A DNA stretch of 64,000 nt, taken from Actinomadura macrotermitis. Lineage in GTDB: Bacteria; Actinomycetota; Actinomycetes; Streptosporangiales; Streptosporangiaceae. Every line of letters starts with the position of its first letter. Position 1 is the first letter of the stretch. The stretch is from contig NZ_WEGH01000001.1 of NCBI RefSeq assembly GCF_009604375.1, forward strand, positions 2,356,001-2,420,000, in the 5' to 3' direction. A program made the position numbers and the translations under genes. Below are positions 32,876 to 41,969 of this stretch, in pieces. The notes beneath the pieces are model-generated. The model saw only the letters and a program-made list of their open reading frames with translations. It had not been told where the DNA came from and made no database searches.

Positions 32876-34066
32876 GTGCGCAAAAGGACTGACTCGCTGG
32901 TCGCCATCGGCAGCATCGCCGCCGTGGTGATCACGCCGGCCGTGCTGCTCATGCTGCCGCAGAGCGACCCCGCGCCGCGCGGGCTCGCCGGCGACGACCC
33001 CGCCCCGGCGGCACTGCAGAACGGCGTGCCGGTGCCCCAGCCGAAGAAGGCGTCCGAGGCCCCCGAGGGTCAGCAGCGCAGCGCGTCGCCGCTGCCGGAC
33101 CCGAACAAGAAGCTCGGCACGAACCCGACGCGCAAGACCGTCGTCAAAAAGAAGAAGGCGGTCTTCGCCGCCGCCGACGACGGCGCCAAGATCACCGAAG
33201 CGGTGTGGAGCGGGAAGACCCGCGTCGACCTCACCGTCCAGTCCCCCGCGCTCGGCACCGCCCGCAAGGTGCGGGTGCTGGTCCCGCGCGGCTGGAGCGC
33301 GACGGCGACCCGCACCTGGCCGACCGTGTACGCCTTCCACGGCGGCAACGACTCCTACGTGTCCTGGACGCGCAGCACCGACATCGCCGCCGTCGCGGCC
33401 CGCTACGACACGCTCGTGGCCATGCCCGAGGGCGCCAACGGCTCCTACACCGACTGGTACAACAACGGCAAGGGCGGCAACCCGCGCTGGGAGACCTTCC
33501 ACACCTCCGAGGTGCGGCAGCTGCTGGAGCGCAACTTCCACGCCGGCGCGCTGCGCGCCGCCATCGGCATCTCCTCGGGTGCGCAGGGCGCCATCACCTA
33601 CGCCGGACGCCACCCGGGCATGTTCAAGTACGCCGCCGGATACAGCGGTGTGCTGTCGATGCTGTCGCCAGGCATCCCGTCGCTGCTGATGTACACCAAC
33701 ACCCGGCCGGGCACCGACCCCAACAAGATCTGGGGCGACCCCAGCGGCGACCGCGCCAACTGGGTCGCGCACGACCCGCTCAGCCTGCTGCCGAAGATGC
33801 GCGGCACCCGGATCTACGTCTCCGCCGGGAACGGGCAGCCGGGCCCCTACGACAAGCCGGGCCGGGCGCCGTGGGACGTGCGCTACCTGAGCGAGACGCA
33901 GGTGGGGCGCGCCACCGGCGATTTCGTCGAGCAGGCCCGCAAGCTCGGCGTGCCGGTCACCGCGAACCTGTACGGGCCGGGCTCGCACACCTGGGCCTAC
34001 TGGAAGCGCGAGATGCACCGCACCTGGCCCGCGGTCATGCAGTCGATCGGGGCCCGCAAGCTCTGA
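32876..34066 (+). CDS. Secreted alpha/beta-hydrolase esterase
   Basis: GTG 32876 gives 396 residues. The first 30 form a signal or anchor (RKRTDSLVAIGSIAAVVITPAVLLML), then a disordered Pro/Lys linker to about 110. The hydrolase domain resembles the antigen-85/esterase-D family: VYAFHGGNDSYVSW, nucleophile elbow GISSGAQGA, and a late GSHTWAYWKREM that supplies the histidine. It would act outside the cell on esters or as an acyl transferase. Its end overlaps the convergent propeller-protein gene by 32 bases. Confidence 0.8.
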   Translation: MRKRTDSLVAIGSIAAVVITPAVLLMLPQSDPAPRGLAGDDPAPAALQNGVPVPQPKKASEAPEGQQRSASPLPDPNKKLGTNPTRKTVVKKKKAVFAAADDGAKITEAVWSGKTRVDLTVQSPALGTARKVRVLVPRGWSATATRTWPTVYAFHGGNDSYVSWTRSTDIAAVAARYDTLVAMPEGANGSYTDWYNNGKGGNPRWETFHTSEVRQLLERNFHAGALRAAIGISSGAQGAITYAGRHPGMFKYAAGYSGVLSMLSPGIPSLLMYTNTRPGTDPNKIWGDPSGDRANWVAHDPLSLLPKMRGTRIYVSAGNGQPGPYDKPGRAPWDVRYLSETQVGRATGDFVEQARKLGVPVTANLYGPGSHTWAYWKREMHRTWPAVMQSIGARKL

Positions 34067-34952
34067 CGGGCTCCAGCCGGGCGAGCGCGCCGATCTCCAG
34101 CGCGGTCCAGATCGCGCCGTCCGGGCCCACGGCGACGCCGTGCGGCTCGGCGGCGGCGACCGGCAGCGGGTGCTCGGTGACCTCGCCGCCGCGGGTGATG
34201 CGGCCGAGCCGGTTCGCGCCCCACTCGGTGAACCACAGGGCGTCATCGGGCCCCGCGACGATGGCGTGCGGGCGGCAGGACGGGTCGGGCAGCGCGAACT
34301 CCTCGATCCGGCCGTCGCCCGGCACGAGCCGGCCGATCTGCCCGGCGCCGATCTCGGTGAACCACAGCGCGCCGTCCGGGCCGGCCGCCAGGCCGACCGG
34401 GGCGGCCTCGGGCGTCGGCAGCGGGTGGATCGCGATCGTGCCGTCGAGCGCGGCGCGGCCGATCGCGTCGGCCTGGTTCAGGGTGAACCAGAGCGCGCCG
34501 TCGGGGCCGGTCACGATCGCCGACGGGTAGCCGCCGCGCAGCGGCAGCTCGAACTCGCTGATCTCGCCGCCGGTGGTGATGCGGCCGATCCGGTCGGCGG
34601 ACATCTCGGTGAACCACAGCGCGCCGTCGGGGCCCGGGGTGATGCCGAACGGCGCCGCGCCCGGTGTCGGCAGCGGATACGAGGAGACCTCGCCGTCGGT
34701 GCCGACGCGGCCGATCGCGGACGTCCCCGACTCGGTGAACCACAGGGCGCCGTCCGGGCCGGCGGTGATGGACATGGGCGCGGCCGTGGCCGACGCCAGG
34801 GGGAAGACGGTGACCTCGCGCGCGGCGTCCAGCCGGCCGATCCGCCCGGCGTGCACGAGCGTGAACCAGAGCGCGCCGTCGGGCCCGGCGGTGATCCCAT
34901 AAGGACCGTCACCGGGGGCCGCGACGGCGAACTGTTCAATGGGGCGTGTCAT
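34035..34952 (-). CDS. Virginiamycin B lyase-like beta-propeller protein
   Basis: This 305-residue protein consists of seven repeats of GPDGALWFT followed by IGR, the propeller of streptogramin B lyase (Vgb). In Vgb, the catalytic pair and metal site use H228, E268 and H270; here H229 (RPHAI), E269 and H271 (AEPHGV) fall at matching places. Vgb opens the lactone of type B streptogramins in the cytoplasm. No signal peptide is present, consistent with that. Many actinobacterial homologues have no proven activity, so resistance is plausible but not shown. Confidence 0.82.
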   Translation of the reverse strand: MTRPIEQFAVAAPGDGPYGITAGPDGALWFTLVHAGRIGRLDAAREVTVFPLASATAAPMSITAGPDGALWFTESGTSAIGRVGTDGEVSSYPLPTPGAAPFGITPGPDGALWFTEMSADRIGRITTGGEISEFELPLRGGYPSAIVTGPDGALWFTLNQADAIGRAALDGTIAIHPLPTPEAAPVGLAAGPDGALWFTEIGAGQIGRLVPGDGRIEEFALPDPSCRPHAIVAGPDDALWFTEWGANRLGRITRGGEVTEHPLPVAAAEPHGVAVGPDGAIWTALEIGALARLEPVRACGPRSTA

Positions 34953-34997
34953 GTCCCGATCATGGCGTATGCGGCTTTATCGCAACCAGCCCGGGGT

Positions 34998-37900
34998 TCA
35001 CCCCGCCGAAAGGTGCTCTTCGGCCGTCATGGCGGTGCCGTATTCGGATTCTGCGGCGAAAACCTCGTCGCCCAGGCCCTTGCGAGCGCGCGCGGCGGCG
35101 CGGTCGATGTCGGCGCTCTCGGCAGGACCGGCTGGCATGTTCGCCTCGTCGCGGATGCGGGACGCCGTGCCGAGCATCCTGGCAGCGCGCGCGTGGTCAC
35201 CGGCCAGGGCGACCGCTCCGGCGAGCCCTTCCAGGCTGAATGCCTTGTCGCGCGGTGCACGTAGGACGACGGCGGCTTTCAGCGCGTCCCGGTGATAGGT
35301 CAGCGCGCGCGTAGCGTCTCCGCGCAGGTCGGCGATGTGGCCGAGTTCGACCAGGACGGGCGGCAGGAACAGCGGCGGGACGTCGTCCTCGGCCGCCGGA
35401 ATCGACCGCAGCATGTCGAGCAGCCGATCCTCGGCCTCGTCCAGGTCGCCGAGGCGGCGGGCGGCGAGTCCGAGCCCGAACTCGCCGAACACGATCGCTT
35501 GCCGATGTCCCTGCTCGGCGCCGAGCCGCCGCGCCCGCCCGAACATCTCGCGGGCCTGCTCATAGCGGGCGCCGAGCAGCGACACCCAGCCGAGCCAGCC
35601 GAGCTGGACGGCGGCGTGCGGCCACAGGCGCAGCTCCTCGGCGAGGCGCAGGCCCTCGCGCTGCAGGCGTTCGGCGCGCGCGTAGTCGCCGGTGAGCTCG
35701 GCGTGCCCGGCGAGCCACTCGGCCGCCTGCAGCCGGCCCCAGCGGTCGCCGAGGCGGGTGAACAGCCGGGCGGCCCGCTCGGCGTCGCGCTCCAGCGCGG
35801 CCGGGTCGCCGTGCGCGTGGGCGTGCTTGGCGCTGACGACCAGGCTCGCGGCGGCGCCCCAGTCATCGCCGAGCGCGGCGAAGTCCGCCATGAGCGGGGC
35901 CAGCCGCGCGGCGGCCGTGTCGGCGTCGTCGTACTCGGTGCCGGTGAACAGCAGGAACCAGGCGGCGCGGGCCCGCTGCCCCGGGTTGTCGATCTCAAAG
36001 AGCCCGTGTGCCGCCGCGTCCCGCTCGTCCGTTTCGCCCTGGAGCATCGCCAGGCCGGCCGCCCAGGCGGCGGCGCGGGCGCGCGTGGCGGGCGGGCCGT
36101 CGCCGGACGCCGACGCGGCGTGCAGGGAGCGGCGGGCCTCGGTCCAGCGGCCGCGCAGGAACCAGTACCAGGTGAGGGCGTTGGCGAGGCGCAGCGCCTC
36201 GGCGGCGGGCGCGCCGTCGAGCGCCGCGCGCAGGTTGGCGGACTCGGCGTCCAGGACCGTCAGCCACCGCTCCTGGTCGCCGCCGAACAGGTGCGGCTCG
36301 GCGCGTTCGGCGAGGTCCAGGTAATACGCGCGGTGCCGGTCGCGGACGGCGGCGTACTCGCCGGCCTCGGCGAGCCGGTCGGCGCAGTAGGCCGCGACGG
36401 ACTCCAGCAGCCGGTAGCGGGGACCGTCGGCCATCACGACCAGGGACCGGTCGACCAGCCGCACCAGCAGGTCGACGACCTCCTCCTCGGGTGCCTCCGG
36501 CCCGGCGCAGACGGCCTCGGCGGCCTCCAGCGTGCAGCCGTCGGCGTGCGCGGCGAGGCGGCGCAGCACCGCGCGCTCGGGCCCCTCCAGCAGCTCCCAG
36601 CTCCAGTCGATCATCGCCATGAGGGTCTGCTGGCGCGGCGGCGCGCCGCGGTGGCCGGTCGCCAGCAGCCGGAACCGGTCGTCCAGGCGGGCGACGAGAC
36701 CGCGCACGCCGAGCGCGCGGACGCGGGTCGCGGCCAGTTCGAGGGCGAGCGGGATGCCGTCCAGGCGGCGGCAGAGCACGCGGGCGTCGCCCTCGGTCGC
36801 CTCGTCCAGCCGGAAGCCGCGCGCGGACGCGGTGGCCCGCTCGGCGAACAGCCGGACCGCGCCGTCCTCGTCCAGCGGCGGGACGTTCCACACGGTCTCG
36901 CCGGGCAGGCCGAGCGGCTCGCGGCCGGTCGCCAGCACCCGCAGGCCGGGGGCGGCCGCCAGCAGCCGGCCGGTGAGGTCGGCGGCCTGCTCGACCACGT
37001 GCTCGCAGTTGTCCAGGACCAGCAGGAGCTCGCGCGGGGCGAGGGCCTCGGCGAGCAGGTCCAGGGGCGGTCCGCCGCCGGACTCGTGCACGTCCAGCGC
37101 CGCCATGACGGCCGGGGCGAGGTCGGCGTCGCGCTCCTGGGCGGCCAGCTCGACCAGCCAGACACCGTCGGCGAACGCGCCGGTGAGCCCCGCGGCGGCC
37201 TCCAGGGCGAGCCGGGTCTTGCCGACGCCGCCGGGTCCGGTCAGCGAGACGAGCCGGTCGTCGTGCAGGCACCGGCGGACGTCGGCGACGGCGTCGTCCC
37301 GGCCGACCAGCCCTGAGCGCGGCGCGGGCAGGTTGCCGCGAGGCCGGTCGCGCAGCGGCGCTCCGGCCGGCGCCGCCAGCGCGGGGTCCTGCCGCAGGAT
37401 CGCCTGGTGGAGGGCGGCCAGCTGCGGGGACGGGTCCAGGCCGAGCTCGTCGGCCAGCAGCGTCCGCAGCCGCTCGTGGCTCTCCAGCGCCTCGCTCTGT
37501 CGTCCGGACCGGTACAGGGCCAGCATGTGCGCGGCGCGCAGCCGTTCGCGCAGCGGATGGGACAGCAGCGCCTCGCCGAGTTCCCCGGCGAGCGCGCCGT
37601 GCTCCCCGCGCGCGAGGCGGGCCTCGGCGTGGTCTTCCAGCGCGGCCAGGCGCGCCTCCTCCAGCCGGGTGATCGTGGCCTGGGTGAACGGCTCGTCGGC
37701 GAAATCGGCGAGCGCGGGACCGCGCCATAGAGCCAGCGCCCCGGCCAGCTCGCCTGCGGCGACCAGTTCCCGGAAGCGCGCGGCGTCCACCTCCGCGGGC
37801 GGCGTCCGCAGCAGGTAACCGGCGGGACGCGACTCCACCAGCGCGCGCGCTCCAGGCTCGGCGTCCTCCAGGACGCGGCGCAGCTGCGACACCTTCGACG

Positions 37901-38090
37901 ACAGTGCGGCCTCGGGGTTGCCCGGCGGGGCCTCTCCCCACAGGTCGTCGATCAGCCGGTCGGCGGGGACAGGACGACCCTCGTGCAGCAGCAGGTCGGC
38001 GAGCAGCGCGCGGACCTTCAGGCCCGGCACCGCGACGGGCTCGCCGGCGCTCGTCCACACCGCGAGCGGGCCGAGGATCCCGAAACGCAT
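34998..38090 (-). CDS. AfsR/SARP-type transcriptional regulator
   Basis: This 1030-residue protein has an OmpR-like winged helix at 1-95 (GLKVRALLADLLLHEGRPV, then SSKVSQLRRVL), a BTAD domain to about 245, and an NB-ARC ATPase with Walker A LTGPGGVGKTRLAL near 285 and LLVLDNCEHV. From about 640 it is TPR-like helices. This is the layout of large AfsR-like activators of secondary metabolism or stress genes. It is transcribed alone, divergent from the FMN reductase gene by 86 bases. No biosynthetic cluster is visible nearby, so the target is unknown. Confidence 0.9.
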   Translation of the reverse strand: MRFGILGPLAVWTSAGEPVAVPGLKVRALLADLLLHEGRPVPADRLIDDLWGEAPPGNPEAALSSKVSQLRRVLEDAEPGARALVESRPAGYLLRTPPAEVDAARFRELVAAGELAGALALWRGPALADFADEPFTQATITRLEEARLAALEDHAEARLARGEHGALAGELGEALLSHPLRERLRAAHMLALYRSGRQSEALESHERLRTLLADELGLDPSPQLAALHQAILRQDPALAAPAGAPLRDRPRGNLPAPRSGLVGRDDAVADVRRCLHDDRLVSLTGPGGVGKTRLALEAAAGLTGAFADGVWLVELAAQERDADLAPAVMAALDVHESGGGPPLDLLAEALAPRELLLVLDNCEHVVEQAADLTGRLLAAAPGLRVLATGREPLGLPGETVWNVPPLDEDGAVRLFAERATASARGFRLDEATEGDARVLCRRLDGIPLALELAATRVRALGVRGLVARLDDRFRLLATGHRGAPPRQQTLMAMIDWSWELLEGPERAVLRRLAAHADGCTLEAAEAVCAGPEAPEEEVVDLLVRLVDRSLVVMADGPRYRLLESVAAYCADRLAEAGEYAAVRDRHRAYYLDLAERAEPHLFGGDQERWLTVLDAESANLRAALDGAPAAEALRLANALTWYWFLRGRWTEARRSLHAASASGDGPPATRARAAAWAAGLAMLQGETDERDAAAHGLFEIDNPGQRARAAWFLLFTGTEYDDADTAAARLAPLMADFAALGDDWGAAASLVVSAKHAHAHGDPAALERDAERAARLFTRLGDRWGRLQAAEWLAGHAELTGDYARAERLQREGLRLAEELRLWPHAAVQLGWLGWVSLLGARYEQAREMFGRARRLGAEQGHRQAIVFGEFGLGLAARRLGDLDEAEDRLLDMLRSIPAAEDDVPPLFLPPVLVELGHIADLRGDATRALTYHRDALKAAVVLRAPRDKAFSLEGLAGAVALAGDHARAARMLGTASRIRDEANMPAGPAESADIDRAAARARKGLGDEVFAAESEYGTAMTAEEHLSAG

Positions 38091-38176
38091 GGCGGCACGA
38101 TAGCCCGGATACCGGCCGTAAGGATCCCGTAACCGCTCCCCGGCACGGTGGGCCCGACAAGGAAGGAGGCCTGGAG

Positions 38177-38761
38177 ATGGACGACACCATCCGGCTGGCG
38201 GTCATCATCGCCAGCACCCGCGACGGCCGCTTCGGGCCGACCGTCGCCGGCTGGTTCACCCGGCACGTCCGCCGCCGCCCCGGCCTGGAACCGGACGTGA
38301 TCGACCTCGCCGAGACGGCGCTGCCCGCCGTGCTGCCCGACCACGGGGACGCGGCGCCGCCCGCGCCGGTCCGGGCGCTCGCGCCCCGGCTGGCCGCCGC
38401 CGACGCGTTCGCGGTGATCACGCCCGAGTACAACCACGGCTACCCGGCCCCGCTGAAGACCGCCATCGACTGGTACTACGCCGAATGGCGGGCCAAGCCC
38501 GTCGCGATCGTGTCCTACGGGCGCGACACCGGCGGGGCGCTCGCCGCCGCGCAGCTCCGGCAGGTCTTCACCGAGGTGGACGCGGTCGCCATCCGGGACG
38601 GCGTCACGCTGCCCCGCTACTGGGAGCTGTTCGCCGCCGACGGCTCCTGGCCGAAGGAGTCGGCCGGCTGCGACACCGACGTCAAGGTCACGCTCGACCG
38701 GCTGACCTGGTGGGCCCGCGCCCTCCGCGACGCCCGCGCCCGCCGTCCCTACGACGGCTGA
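38177..38761 (+). CDS. NADPH-dependent FMN reductase-like flavoprotein
   Basis: ATG 38177 follows AAGGAGG and gives 194 residues. The flavodoxin-like fold shows the FMN phosphate loop IIASTRDGRFGPTVA, then the FMN_red signature AFAVITPEYNHGYPAPLKTAIDW. It likely transfers electrons from NAD(P)H to FMN or small quinones. It is divergent from the AfsR-type regulator and may be under its control; the gap is 86 bases. Confidence 0.87.
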   Translation: MDDTIRLAVIIASTRDGRFGPTVAGWFTRHVRRRPGLEPDVIDLAETALPAVLPDHGDAAPPAPVRALAPRLAAADAFAVITPEYNHGYPAPLKTAIDWYYAEWRAKPVAIVSYGRDTGGALAAAQLRQVFTEVDAVAIRDGVTLPRYWELFAADGSWPKESAGCDTDVKVTLDRLTWWARALRDARARRPYDG

Positions 38762-38790
38762 AAAAAATCTCGGAGAAAGTTCGCCGGCCG

Positions 38791-38817
38791 TGTCGATCGG
38801 CGTCATCCTCGATCGAC
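38791..38817 (+). promoter_or_regulatory. ECF42-type promoter before the DGPF gene
   Basis: TGTCGA (38791-38796) is followed after 17 bases by CGAC (38814-38817), with an overlapping CGATC at 38810. ECF42 sigma factors are known to use TGTCGA at -35 and CGA/TC at -10, and an ECF42 gene follows two genes downstream. It lies 50 bases before the DGPF gene. Confidence 0.6.
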
Positions 38818-38866
38818 GCGTCAGTGAAGGCCGGGAGGAACCGGGCCGGACGAGAAGGAGAAGCAG

Positions 38867-39208
38867 ATGCGGTTCATGATGATGACCAGTGGCGACGAGA
38901 GCTCCGCGCAGACCCCGCCCGACCCGCAGATGATGGCCGAGATGGGCGCCTTCATCGAGGAGATGAGCAAGGCGGGCGTGCTGCTGGCGACCGGCGGCCT
39001 GGAGCCCGGCGGCACCTACGTCCAGGCGACCGGCGGCAAGATGGAGGTCCTGGACGGCCCCTACGCCGAGGCCAAGGAGGTCGTCGTCGGCTTCGCGCTC
39101 ATCGAGGTGAGCAGCCGCGAGGAGGCCATCGAGCTGTCCCGCCGCTTCTGGGCGATCGTCGGCGAGGGCAAGGGCGTCATCCAGCAGGTCTTCGGCCCCG
39201 AGGACTGA
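38867..39208 (+). CDS. YCII/DGPF-domain protein
   Basis: ATG 38867 gives 113 residues. The DGPF motif is present as VLDGPYAEAKEVVVGFALIEV, with the N-terminal MRFMMMTSGDE strand and the FIEEMSKAGVLLATGGLEP helix of the YciI fold. Family members are small dimeric proteins of mostly unknown chemistry. DGPF genes are the standard partners and targets of ECF42 sigma factors, and one follows 45 bases downstream. Confidence 0.9.
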   Translation: MRFMMMTSGDESSAQTPPDPQMMAEMGAFIEEMSKAGVLLATGGLEPGGTYVQATGGKMEVLDGPYAEAKEVVVGFALIEVSSREEAIELSRRFWAIVGEGKGVIQQVFGPED

Positions 39209-39253
39209 TCCGCGCCCTTGCGCGGCGCGCGCGCTGCTGCTGTCATCTGTCGG

Positions 39254-40498
39254 GTGACGGCTACGGATGTGCGCCGCGCGATCGACGCGGTCTGGCGGCT
39301 GGAGTCCGCCCGGATCACCGCGGGTCTCGCCCGGCTGGTGCGCGACGTCGGACTGGCCGAGGAACTGGCGCAGGACGCGCTGGTGCAGGCCCTGGAACAG
39401 TGGCCCGAGTCGGGCGTCCCGGATAACCCGGGCGCCTGGCTCATGGCCGTGGCCAAGCGCCGCGGCATCGACCGGATCCGCCGCGAGCAGCGCTACGAGG
39501 CCAAGCTCGCCGAGATCGGGCACCGGCTGGAGACCGTCGAGGAGAACGCCTTCGACGCCGTCCTGGACGAGGGCGCCATCGAGGACGACGTGCTGCGCCT
39601 GGTGTTCACCGCCTGCCACCCGGTGCTGTCCACCCCGGCGCGCGTCGCGCTCACCCTGCGGATGCTCGGCGGCCTGGCCACCGACGAGATCGCGCGCGCG
39701 TTCCTGGTGCCCGAGGCGACCGTGGCGCAGCGGATCGTGCGCGCCAAGCGCACCCTGGCCGAGGCGGACGTGCCGTTCGAGACGCCGGTCGGCGCCGACC
39801 GGGCGGCGCGGCTGGCGTCGGTGCTGGAGGTCGTCTACCTGATCTTCAACGAGGGGTACGCGGCCACCGCCGGCGACGCGCTGGTCCGCGCCGACCTCTG
39901 CCTGGAGGCGCTGCGCCTCGGCCGGATGCTGGCGGGCCTGGCGCCCGGCGAGCCCGAGGTGCACGGGCTGGTCGCGCTGATGGAGATCCAGGCGTCGCGG
40001 ACCCGGGCCCGGACCGGCGCGGACGGGCGGCCCGTCCCCCTCGCCGAGCAGAACCGGGGGCTGTGGGACCGGCTGCTCATCCGGCGCGGGTTCGCGGCGC
40101 TGCTGCGCGCCCAGCGGATCGGGGCGCCGCCCGGCCCGTACGTGCTGCAGGCCGCGATCGCCGCCTCGCACGCGCAGGCCGCCTCCTTCGCCGAGACCGA
40201 CTGGCGGCAGATCGCCGGCCTGTACGAGCTGCTGGTCCGGCAGACGCCGACGCCGGTGGTGGAGCTGAACCGGGCCGTCGCGGTCGCGATGGCCGAGGGC
40301 CCCGCGCGCGGCCTGGAGATCGTCGACGCCCTCGGCCCGCAGCTGAAGGACTACCACCTGCTGCCGAGCGTGCGCGGCGACCTGCTGGCCCGCCTCGGCC
40401 GGTCCGCCGAGGCCCGCGCGGAGTTCGAGCGCGCCGCCGAGCTCACCCGCAACGCGGCCGAGCGCCAGGTGCTGCTGGACCGCGCCGCCGCTCAGTGA
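39254..40498 (+). CDS. ECF42-group RNA polymerase sigma factor
   Basis: GTG 39254 gives 414 residues. Region 2 includes LAEELAQDALVQALEQWPES and NPGAWLMAVAKRRGIDRIRRE; region 4 includes TLRMLGGLATDEIARAFLVPEATVAQRIVRAKR. The long C-terminal extension (from about 190) is TPR-like with LIFNEGYAAT and EADWRQI-type helices, the mark of ECF42. No anti-sigma gene is nearby; in this group the extension itself is thought to control activity. It probably acts on the DGPF promoter upstream. Confidence 0.92.
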   Translation: MTATDVRRAIDAVWRLESARITAGLARLVRDVGLAEELAQDALVQALEQWPESGVPDNPGAWLMAVAKRRGIDRIRREQRYEAKLAEIGHRLETVEENAFDAVLDEGAIEDDVLRLVFTACHPVLSTPARVALTLRMLGGLATDEIARAFLVPEATVAQRIVRAKRTLAEADVPFETPVGADRAARLASVLEVVYLIFNEGYAATAGDALVRADLCLEALRLGRMLAGLAPGEPEVHGLVALMEIQASRTRARTGADGRPVPLAEQNRGLWDRLLIRRGFAALLRAQRIGAPPGPYVLQAAIAASHAQAASFAETDWRQIAGLYELLVRQTPTPVVELNRAVAVAMAEGPARGLEIVDALGPQLKDYHLLPSVRGDLLARLGRSAEARAEFERAAELTRNAAERQVLLDRAAAQ

Positions 40499-40503
40499 AC
40501 GGC

Positions 40504-40549
40504 ACGCGGCCCGGGCGGGTGACGAGGGAGGAGCCCGCCCGGGCCGCGT
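40504..40549. terminator. Bidirectional terminator
   Basis: ACGCGGCCCGGGCGGG (40504-40519) pairs perfectly with CCCGCCCGGGCCGCGT (40534-40549), followed by TCTTG. It separates the converging sigma-factor and lipase genes. Confidence 0.8.
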
Positions 40550-40565
40550 TCTTGAGGGGGAATGG

Positions 40566-41834
40566 TCAGCAGTTGGACTTGACCGGCTTGTCCTCGAAGC
40601 GGTCGCCGAGGAAGTTGGTCACGTCACCGGCCGCGCCCCAGTCGGTCGACAGGTGCTCGGTCGGGTAGGTGTTCTTCCAGGTGGTGTTGATGCCGGCCTT
40701 GCAGTAGGCGGCGCGGGTGGCGTCCTCGGTCTCGTGCGGGATGATCTCCTCCAGCCAGCCGCGGTACTGGAAGACCGGGAAGCCGATCTTGTACTTGGCG
40801 GCCGAGTCCGCGGTGCCGACGTCCACGCCGAGCTTCTGCCGGTCCACGACGTCGCTCCAGGTGACGCCGCCGGGCCCGGTCAGCTTGTAGATCTGGTCCA
40901 GGGTCAGCTTGTCCTTGGTGTAGTTCTCCACCCGGGCGCCGAGGAAGACCGCGAGGGTGCCGTACAGGCAGTTCTTCCTGACGTCGGCGACGGCGCGCTT
41001 GCCGGCGTCGTTCATCAGCTCGTTGAACGGCATCTCGGGGTAGGCGGCGTTCAGGCCGACCAGGGCGTCGGCCAGGAAGCCGGCGAACGCGCTGCCGTTC
41101 AGCTGCTTGGCGACCAGCTTCAGGTCGCCGGGCACGCCGCCCGCCGCCGCGCCGACGACGTTCACGTCGGGGGCGTAGGAGGAGGCGAGCTGGGCCGCCC
41201 ACAGCGACGCGGCGCCGCCCTCGGAGTAACCGGAGATGCCGACCTTGCCGTCGGGCTTCAGCGAGCCGCCGGGCAGCAGGCGCGCGGCGCGCACGATGTC
41301 CAGCAGCGCGTGCCCGGCGTTCGCGCCGATCACGTAGGTGTGCACCTGGCCGTCGAGGTAGCCGACGCCGTCGGTGGCGGTGACGGCGTACCCGGCCTTG
41401 AGGAACAGCTGCAGGTTGCCGCCCTCGTACATGTCGACGTACTGGCCGGCGAGCTGCTTGGAGAACGCGCACTGCGGGCCGGAGCCGAGGGTGCCGGGGT
41501 TGAACGCCACGGTCGGGCGCGAGCCGGACTTGGTCCAGGCGGCGGTCGGGATCGCCACCGTCCCGGTCACGATGTTCTTGGCGCCCTTGGTGTCGGTGGA
41601 GACGTACCGGACCTTCCACGCCTTCATCGGCACGTCGCCGGGGATGTTGCTGAGCTTGACCTCGCGGCAGGCCAGCAGCTCGCCCGGGTTGCCGGTGACC
41701 TCGCCGGGGGCGGCGTAGATGTCGGCCTCGGAGGCGGTGCACCCGGTGGGCGCGGCCGACGCGGCCGACGCCGCCAGGGGGGTCATGAGCGCGGCGGTCG
41801 CGGCGGCCGCGATGGCACATGCTCGGAATCTCAT
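40566..41834 (-). CDS. Secreted lipase-family hydrolase
   Basis: ATG 41834, 5 bases after GGAG, gives 422 residues. A signal peptide is clear (MRFRACAIAAAATAALMTPLAASAASA). The rest matches actinobacterial secretory lipases (LIP family): VRYVSTDTKGAKNIVTGTVAIP, FNPGTLGSGPQCAFS, and nucleophile elbow GISGYSEGGAASLW near residue 200. A late HLSTDWG segment may supply the histidine. It would act outside the cell on acylglycerols or related esters. Confidence 0.88.
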   Translation of the reverse strand: MRFRACAIAAAATAALMTPLAASAASAAPTGCTASEADIYAAPGEVTGNPGELLACREVKLSNIPGDVPMKAWKVRYVSTDTKGAKNIVTGTVAIPTAAWTKSGSRPTVAFNPGTLGSGPQCAFSKQLAGQYVDMYEGGNLQLFLKAGYAVTATDGVGYLDGQVHTYVIGANAGHALLDIVRAARLLPGGSLKPDGKVGISGYSEGGAASLWAAQLASSYAPDVNVVGAAAGGVPGDLKLVAKQLNGSAFAGFLADALVGLNAAYPEMPFNELMNDAGKRAVADVRKNCLYGTLAVFLGARVENYTKDKLTLDQIYKLTGPGGVTWSDVVDRQKLGVDVGTADSAAKYKIGFPVFQYRGWLEEIIPHETEDATRAAYCKAGINTTWKNTYPTEHLSTDWGAAGDVTNFLGDRFEDKPVKSNC

Positions 41835-41969
41835 CATCACTCCAGGAGGGGGTTGCCGGAAAGTGATCGCTGACGACAATTCCTCAGACCCCCGGGAGCG
41901 GGTAATGCAGCATCGCCACACGTCGCGACGCGTTTTTAGCAGCCGGCGCACAAGATTTCGCGGCGCCGG

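Noticed and set aside
35292..37316. A 674-residue plus-strand frame
   Set aside because: Antisense shadow of the AfsR-type gene; composition is repetitive V/Q/G/R without domains.
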